From contig NZ_JAUSZI010000002.1 in assembly GCF_030817415.1 (NCBI RefSeq), positions 186,001 to 250,000 on the forward strand: 64,000 nt of DNA. The letters run 5' to 3'. The notes below the pieces were generated by a model. That model was not told the origin of the DNA, did no database searches, and was given only the letters and a program-made list of their open reading frames with translations. The DNA comes from Streptomyces umbrinus (lineage in GTDB: Bacteria; Actinomycetota; Actinomycetes; Streptomycetales; Streptomycetaceae). Positions 60,610 to 64,000 of the stretch are shown here, one piece after another; the first letter of the stretch is position 1; every line of letters starts with the position of its first letter. Position numbers and translations under genes: made by a program.

Positions 60610-61557
60610 TCACGTCAAGGGATTGGGGCCGGGCGGCTGTTCGGTGCGGTCGGGCCACACCCCCACATGGTCCGGTTCCTCGGTCAGGCGGACGCGGCCG
60701 CTCAGGCCGTAGCGCTCCACGTAGTCCCGGGGCAGTTGGAGGCGGCCCGCGCGGTCCAGGACCGTGTACTCCTCGGCGCCCCCACCGCCCGGCCCGCGCA
60801 GGGTCTCCGTGGAGGTGCGGCCGTCGCGGATGCGGACCGTGCGGCGGACCTGCCCGGAGACCAGGGGGTCGTGGGTGACTACCAGGACGGTGGCGCCCAG
60901 TTCCTCGTTGGCGCGGCGCAGCGCGGCGAACACCTCCTCGGCGCTGGCGGTGTCCAACTCGCCGGTGGGCTCGTCGGCGAGCAGCACCTGCGGGGTGTTG
61001 GCCGTGGCGACCGCGACGGCCACTCGCTGCTGTTCGCCGCCGGACAGCTCGGCCGGCCGCCGGTCGCGGCAGTAGGCGACGCCGAGGACGTCGAGGAGTT
61101 CGGCGGCACGCGCGGCACGCTGACGGCGCGGCACACGTACGTACTTCATGGGCAGTGCCACGTTCTCCAGGGCGGTCAGGTAGGGCAGCAGGTTGCGTCC
61201 GGTCTGCTGCCAGACGAAGCCCACGGTGCGGCGGCGGTAGCCGAGCCGCTCTCGCCGCCCCAGCGCGAGCAGGTCGTGCCCGGCGACCCGGGCGCGGCCC
61301 GCGGTGGGCAGGTCGAGTCCGGAGAGGATGGACAGCAGGGTCGACTTGCCGGATCCGGACGCGCCGACGAGCGCCGTGCACTCGCCCTCCTCGACCACCA
61401 GGTCCAGGCCCTGGAGGGCCTGGACCTCGACCTCGTCGGTGCGGTAGACGCGGACCAGGTTGTCGCACACGACGAGCCCCTCGTCCGCGTGCGGGCGGAC
61501 GGCCTCGCGGGCTCTGTCTTCCAGGTGGCGCAGGTCGCCGGCGTGAGGGTCAGTCAC
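60610..61557 (-). CDS. MacB/LolD-type ABC transporter ATP-binding protein
   Basis: 315 residues. Walker A GASGSGKSTLL, Q-loop FVWQQTGRNL, signature LSGGEQQRVAVAVA, Walker B VLLADEPTGELDT and the switch VVTHD. The FVWQ and LADEPTGELD forms are those of MacB/LolD-type mechanotransmission transporters. A C-terminal extension of about 80 residues (AEEYTVLDRAGRLQLPRDYV) is unusual and resembles an AbrB/SpoVT-like strand pattern. The GTG at 61557 overlaps the end of the permease gene. It partners the large FtsX-like permease. Confidence 0.9.
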   Translation of the reverse strand: MTDPHAGDLRHLEDRAREAVRPHADEGLVVCDNLVRVYRTDEVEVQALQGLDLVVEEGECTALVGASGSGKSTLLSILSGLDLPTAGRARVAGHDLLALGRRERLGYRRRTVGFVWQQTGRNLLPYLTALENVALPMKYVRVPRRQRAARAAELLDVLGVAYCRDRRPAELSGGEQQRVAVAVATANTPQVLLADEPTGELDTASAEEVFAALRRANEELGATVLVVTHDPLVSGQVRRTVRIRDGRTSTETLRGPGGGGAEEYTVLDRAGRLQLPRDYVERYGLSGRVRLTEEPDHVGVWPDRTEQPPGPNPLT

Positions 61558-64000
61558 CGTTCCTCCCCAGTCGCAGGACCGCGCCGAGCCCGCGGCGCCG
61601 TCCGATCCAGGTCTCCACACCCACCGCCACCACCACCAGCACGCCCAGGCCTGCGCCCAGAGCAGCGGTCAGCAGCAGGTCGGGATGCGGGGTGGGGGCG
61701 GCGGGTCCGCCCGTGAACTCCCGCAGATCCAGGGCGGGGCCGAGCAGAGAGGGCAGCGTCAGGCCCAGGGCGGTGCCGCCCGCCACCGCCGCCACCACCA
61801 TCGGAAGCAACTGCAGCAGATGCAGCGCCGAGGTGGCACGGTTGCCCAGGCCGAGTGTGCGCAGGTAGGCGGTGGTGCGGCCGCGCGCCTCGGCGGACAG
61901 CAGCAGTTCCAGAACCAGCGCCAGCAGGGCCAGGAGCACGGCGAGTGCGGTGCACATGGTGTGCGCGGCCCGCAGGACGCTGATCATGCCGTCGGCCGCG
62001 GCATCGGCCTGCTCCTCGGAGCGGATACGCAGTTCGCCGACGGCCGTGTCGTGGCCGGCGCGCGGCACCAGGGACCGCAACGTCTGTACGTCCAGGTGCG
62101 GGCCGTACAGCAGCAGCGAGGACCCCTCGAAGTCGCTGGCCCCGATCGCCGTCAGGTCACGGTTGTCGGCGAGCAGCAGTCGTTCCCTGGACGGTGTTGT
62201 GCCGCGGACCGGACCCAGCGCCGGGTCCTGGAGTACGTCGTCGGGGAGGGGGCCGGCGACACGCAGGTGCATTTTCCTGCCGTGCAAGGTGATGGTGAGC
62301 CGGTCGCCCGCGCGGGCCCCGGTGGCCAGCACCCGGACGTCCGTACCGGGCCGCGGGCCGGTGAGCCCGGCGGCGTCCAGTGCGCGGGCCGCGGGCGAGT
62401 GAGGCGCTGCCGCCCGCAGGCGTGCGCCGTCGATGCCGACCAGGCTCGCGATGCCGTACCGGCTGCCGCTGGTCGCGCTCGTCGGGTCCACCCGCAGCTG
62501 CCGGACGCTGACGGTCTCGCGTACCCCGCGCACCTGGGCCAGCCGCTCGGCGACGGCAGGGCTGCGCTGTGCGCCGAGGTAGGAGGCGTCCGCGCCGACC
62601 TGCCATCCGGCGGCCTCACGGCGCCCCTCCGCCAGTGTCCCGGCCACGAAGCCGCCGAACACGGCTCCGGCCAAGGTCACCACCAGGACCAGCAGGGCGA
62701 GGGCCCGCGCGGGCGCTTCTTTCGCTGCCCGGGAGAGCGCGATCAGCGTCACCACGCCGCGTCTGCGGGCCGAGAAGCGCGCCAGGATCCGTACCGGCAG
62801 CGGGTAACAGCGCACCAGCACAGCGACGGTTGCGAGTCCCAGCAGCGCGGGCACCGCGGCCAGCAGCGGGTCCGGTCCGGCCTCGGCAGCCGTCCCCCGC
62901 GTCCGCAGCGCGACGACACCGGCCGCGGCCAGGAGCAGGACCACTGCCTCGGCAGTCAGGCGGCGGCCCGCCGCGTGCGGGGCCGGGCCGTGTCCGGTGC
63001 GCGCGGTTCGGTCGCGCAGGGCATGCCAGGTCAGCGCGGGCAGCAACAACCACACCAGCCCGGCCACCAGCAGCGCCTGCCCGTAGGCGGGCGAAGGGCC
63101 GGGCAGCGAGCGGGCGGCGGCGATGCCCGCCACGAGCCCGAGCAGCACGGCCGGCGCCGTATGGACCGCCCTCGCCAGCGCCAGGCCCGTCGCGGAGGCG
63201 CCGCGGGCACGCTGCAGCCGATGCGCGTCCAGGCTGCGGCGCACCGCGAGCAGCGCGGTCACCGCGGCGGCGAGCAGGCCGACGACGAGCAGGGACGCCA
63301 GCGCGAAGGAGATCACGGCGCGGCCCTGGCGCCATTGCCGGCCGAAGTCGGCGAGCGCGTCGGGAAGATGCGTGCTGTGCTGCAGGGTGGAAGCCGGGTG
63401 CGGGCCGATCTCGCAGAACATACCGCCGTAGTCGGCGATGTCACCGCAGAAGACGGACCGCGCGTCATCCGGGTAACGCACCAGCAGCCGCTGCAGCTCC
63501 CCCTGACCCCGCTCCCCCGCGAACCGTGCGGCGGTCCCCTCATCAAGATCCAGGCGCATTCCCCACGTGACCGTCAGGACCGCCCCGGCCTGCGCCTGCA
63601 GAGCCGTGACAGTACCGGGCGCCACCAGCGCGCGGGCCTCCCAGTCCAGCCCGGCAGCGCTACGCGGCGGAAACCGTGACGGGCCCGCCAGCAACGGCAC
63701 CTCATGCCACAACCGGTCCCCACCTGCAGCGCCGGCGCCCTTCGCGTCAGCACCCTTGCTGCCGGAGCCGTCCGCAGTGAAGAACCCGACGACCACAGCG
63801 GTGGCCTGGACATTTTCCAACGCGCCGGGACTGAGCGGGAGTTCCTGCCCCAGCCGCAGCTTCAGCGCATCACGCGTCCGGGTGGAGACGGCAATCTCCA
63901 CACCCTTACCGCGCCGGGCGGGCGGCCGCCCCTCCACGTAGGCCCCGCGCCCGGGCGCGTCGGAGGCATACACCAGGCCCAGACCCACCTCCCCCGCTCC
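61550..64000 (-). CDS. FtsX-like ABC permease, N-terminus beyond the window
   Basis: The frame is open to the last base (816 codons visible, the first four being upstream of the GTG at 63988), so the gene begins outside the window. Two FtsX-type modules are seen: a large extracytoplasmic part, helices around AVISFALASLLVVGLLAAAV TALLAVRRS, a middle bundle (RALALLVLVVTLAGAVFGGF VAG), a second extracytoplasmic part and a final bundle (LLPMVVAAVAGGTALGLTL). This is the MacB/LolC type, which exports peptides or lipids or transmits force. The stop overlaps the ATPase start by 8 bp. Confidence 0.88.
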   Translation of the reverse strand, partial: GAGEVGLGLVYASDAPGRGAYVEGRPPARRGKGVEIAVSTRTRDALKLRLGQELPLSPGALENVQATAVVVGFFTADGSGSKGADAKGAGAAGGDRLWHEVPLLAGPSRFPPRSAAGLDWEARALVAPGTVTALQAQAGAVLTVTWGMRLDLDEGTAARFAGERGQGELQRLLVRYPDDARSVFCGDIADYGGMFCEIGPHPASTLQHSTHLPDALADFGRQWRQGRAVISFALASLLVVGLLAAAVTALLAVRRSLDAHRLQRARGASATGLALARAVHTAPAVLLGLVAGIAAARSLPGPSPAYGQALLVAGLVWLLLPALTWHALRDRTARTGHGPAPHAAGRRLTAEAVVLLLAAAGVVALRTRGTAAEAGPDPLLAAVPALLGLATVAVLVRCYPLPVRILARFSARRRGVVTLIALSRAAKEAPARALALLVLVVTLAGAVFGGFVAGTLAEGRREAAGWQVGADASYLGAQRSPAVAERLAQVRGVRETVSVRQLRVDPTSATSGSRYGIASLVGIDGARLRAAAPHSPAARALDAAGLTGPRPGTDVRVLATGARAGDRLTITLHGRKMHLRVAGPLPDDVLQDPALGPVRGTTPSRERLLLADNRDLTAIGASDFEGSSLLLYGPHLDVQTLRSLVPRAGHDTAVGELRIRSEEQADAAADGMISVLRAAHTMCTALAVLLALLALVLELLLSAEARGRTTAYLRTLGLGNRATSALHLLQLLPMVVAAVAGGTALGLTLPSLLGPALDLREFTGGPAAPTPHPDLLLTAALGAGLGVLVVVAVGVETWIGRRRGLGAVLRLGRNGD

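Noticed and set aside
60879..61136. Small Ser/Pro/Arg-rich frames inside the ABC ATPase gene
   Set aside because: Shadow frames of a gene with complete Walker and signature motifs.
1..64000. CRISPR arrays, rRNA genes, phage modules or an origin of replication
   Set aside because: No regularly spaced direct repeats, rRNA-like sequence, phage structural genes, DnaA-box clusters or replication genes were seen.

Overview
The window is high-GC actinobacterial DNA. Base composition, GTG starts, abundant 4-bp ATGA/GTGA gene overlaps, ECF-sigma/zf-HC2/ABC operons, DUF6223-type small membrane proteins and Streptomyces-type IS fragments all point to Streptomyces or a close relative. The very large number of insertion-sequence remnants, frameshifted genes and small regulator-plus-enzyme islands suggests an accessory (arm-like) part of a chromosome, or a large plasmid. 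That placement is an inference.

Layout. 1-1.6 kb: C-terminal thioesterase domain of a gene cut by the left edge, then a TauD/TfdA-type dioxygenase, probably the end of a nonribosomal-peptide-type cluster. 2-6.9 kb: OsmC protein, a strong hairpin, then a chain of four transposable elements (a 159-bp MITE-like element, IS701-type, IS4-type and IS5-type), every junction marked by one CTAG. 6.8-10.1 kb: RhlG-like SDR, universal stress protein, remnants of an ArsB-like transporter and a PPOX gene. 10.5-16.1 kb: LacI-type regulator divergent from a four-gene inositol/sugar-type catabolic operon (isomerase, sugar porter, Gfo/Idh/MocA dehydrogenase, second isomerase). 16.1-18.9 kb: chimeric pseudogene, MmyB-like regulator and aldo/keto reductase. 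19.1-23.9 kb: MerR/EthD-like pair between inverted IS remnants, then a beta-propeller gene broken by three frameshifts. 24-29 kb: membrane CBM-like protein, two-component system, DUF6223-like protein, APC permease. 29.1-30.3 kb: ArsR-ArsC fusion plus VOC protein with an ArsR-type operator shared with the permease. 30.4-31.8 kb: gene graveyard. 31.8-34.7 kb: TetR/SDR pair, ISL3 remnant, DUF2461 protein. 35.3-41.1 kb: PIG-L deacetylase and an overlapping sigma/anti-sigma/ABC transporter operon. 41.4-48.2 kb: two MarR-controlled islands, SRPBCC protein, IS5 remnant. 48.4-53.6 kb: STAND-like ATPase, Lrp/LysE pair, thioesterase, metallo-beta-lactamase-fold protein. 53.5-56.6 kb: TetR/DUF1772 pair, IS5 remnant, DHFR-like protein, Fic-type toxin-antitoxin pair. 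57-60.1 kb: sugar ABC importer. 60.6-64 kb: MacB-type ABC ATPase and FtsX-like permease running off the right edge.

Many units are small self-contained switches: a regulator, paired palindromic operators in the divergent promoter, and one to four enzymes or a transporter. Four such operator sets can be read directly (TACATCAA-N6-TTGATGTA for ArsR; TGTCAG-N4-CTGACA twice for one MarR; CTTCGAATTCGAAG three times for the other; TCTAGC-N3-GCTAGA twice for TetR). The most unusual signals are the CTAG-chained element array, the recoding-type sequences at the 3' ends of its transposase genes, and the ArsR-ArsC fusion that lacks the usual sensor cysteines but has an intact three-cysteine reductase set.
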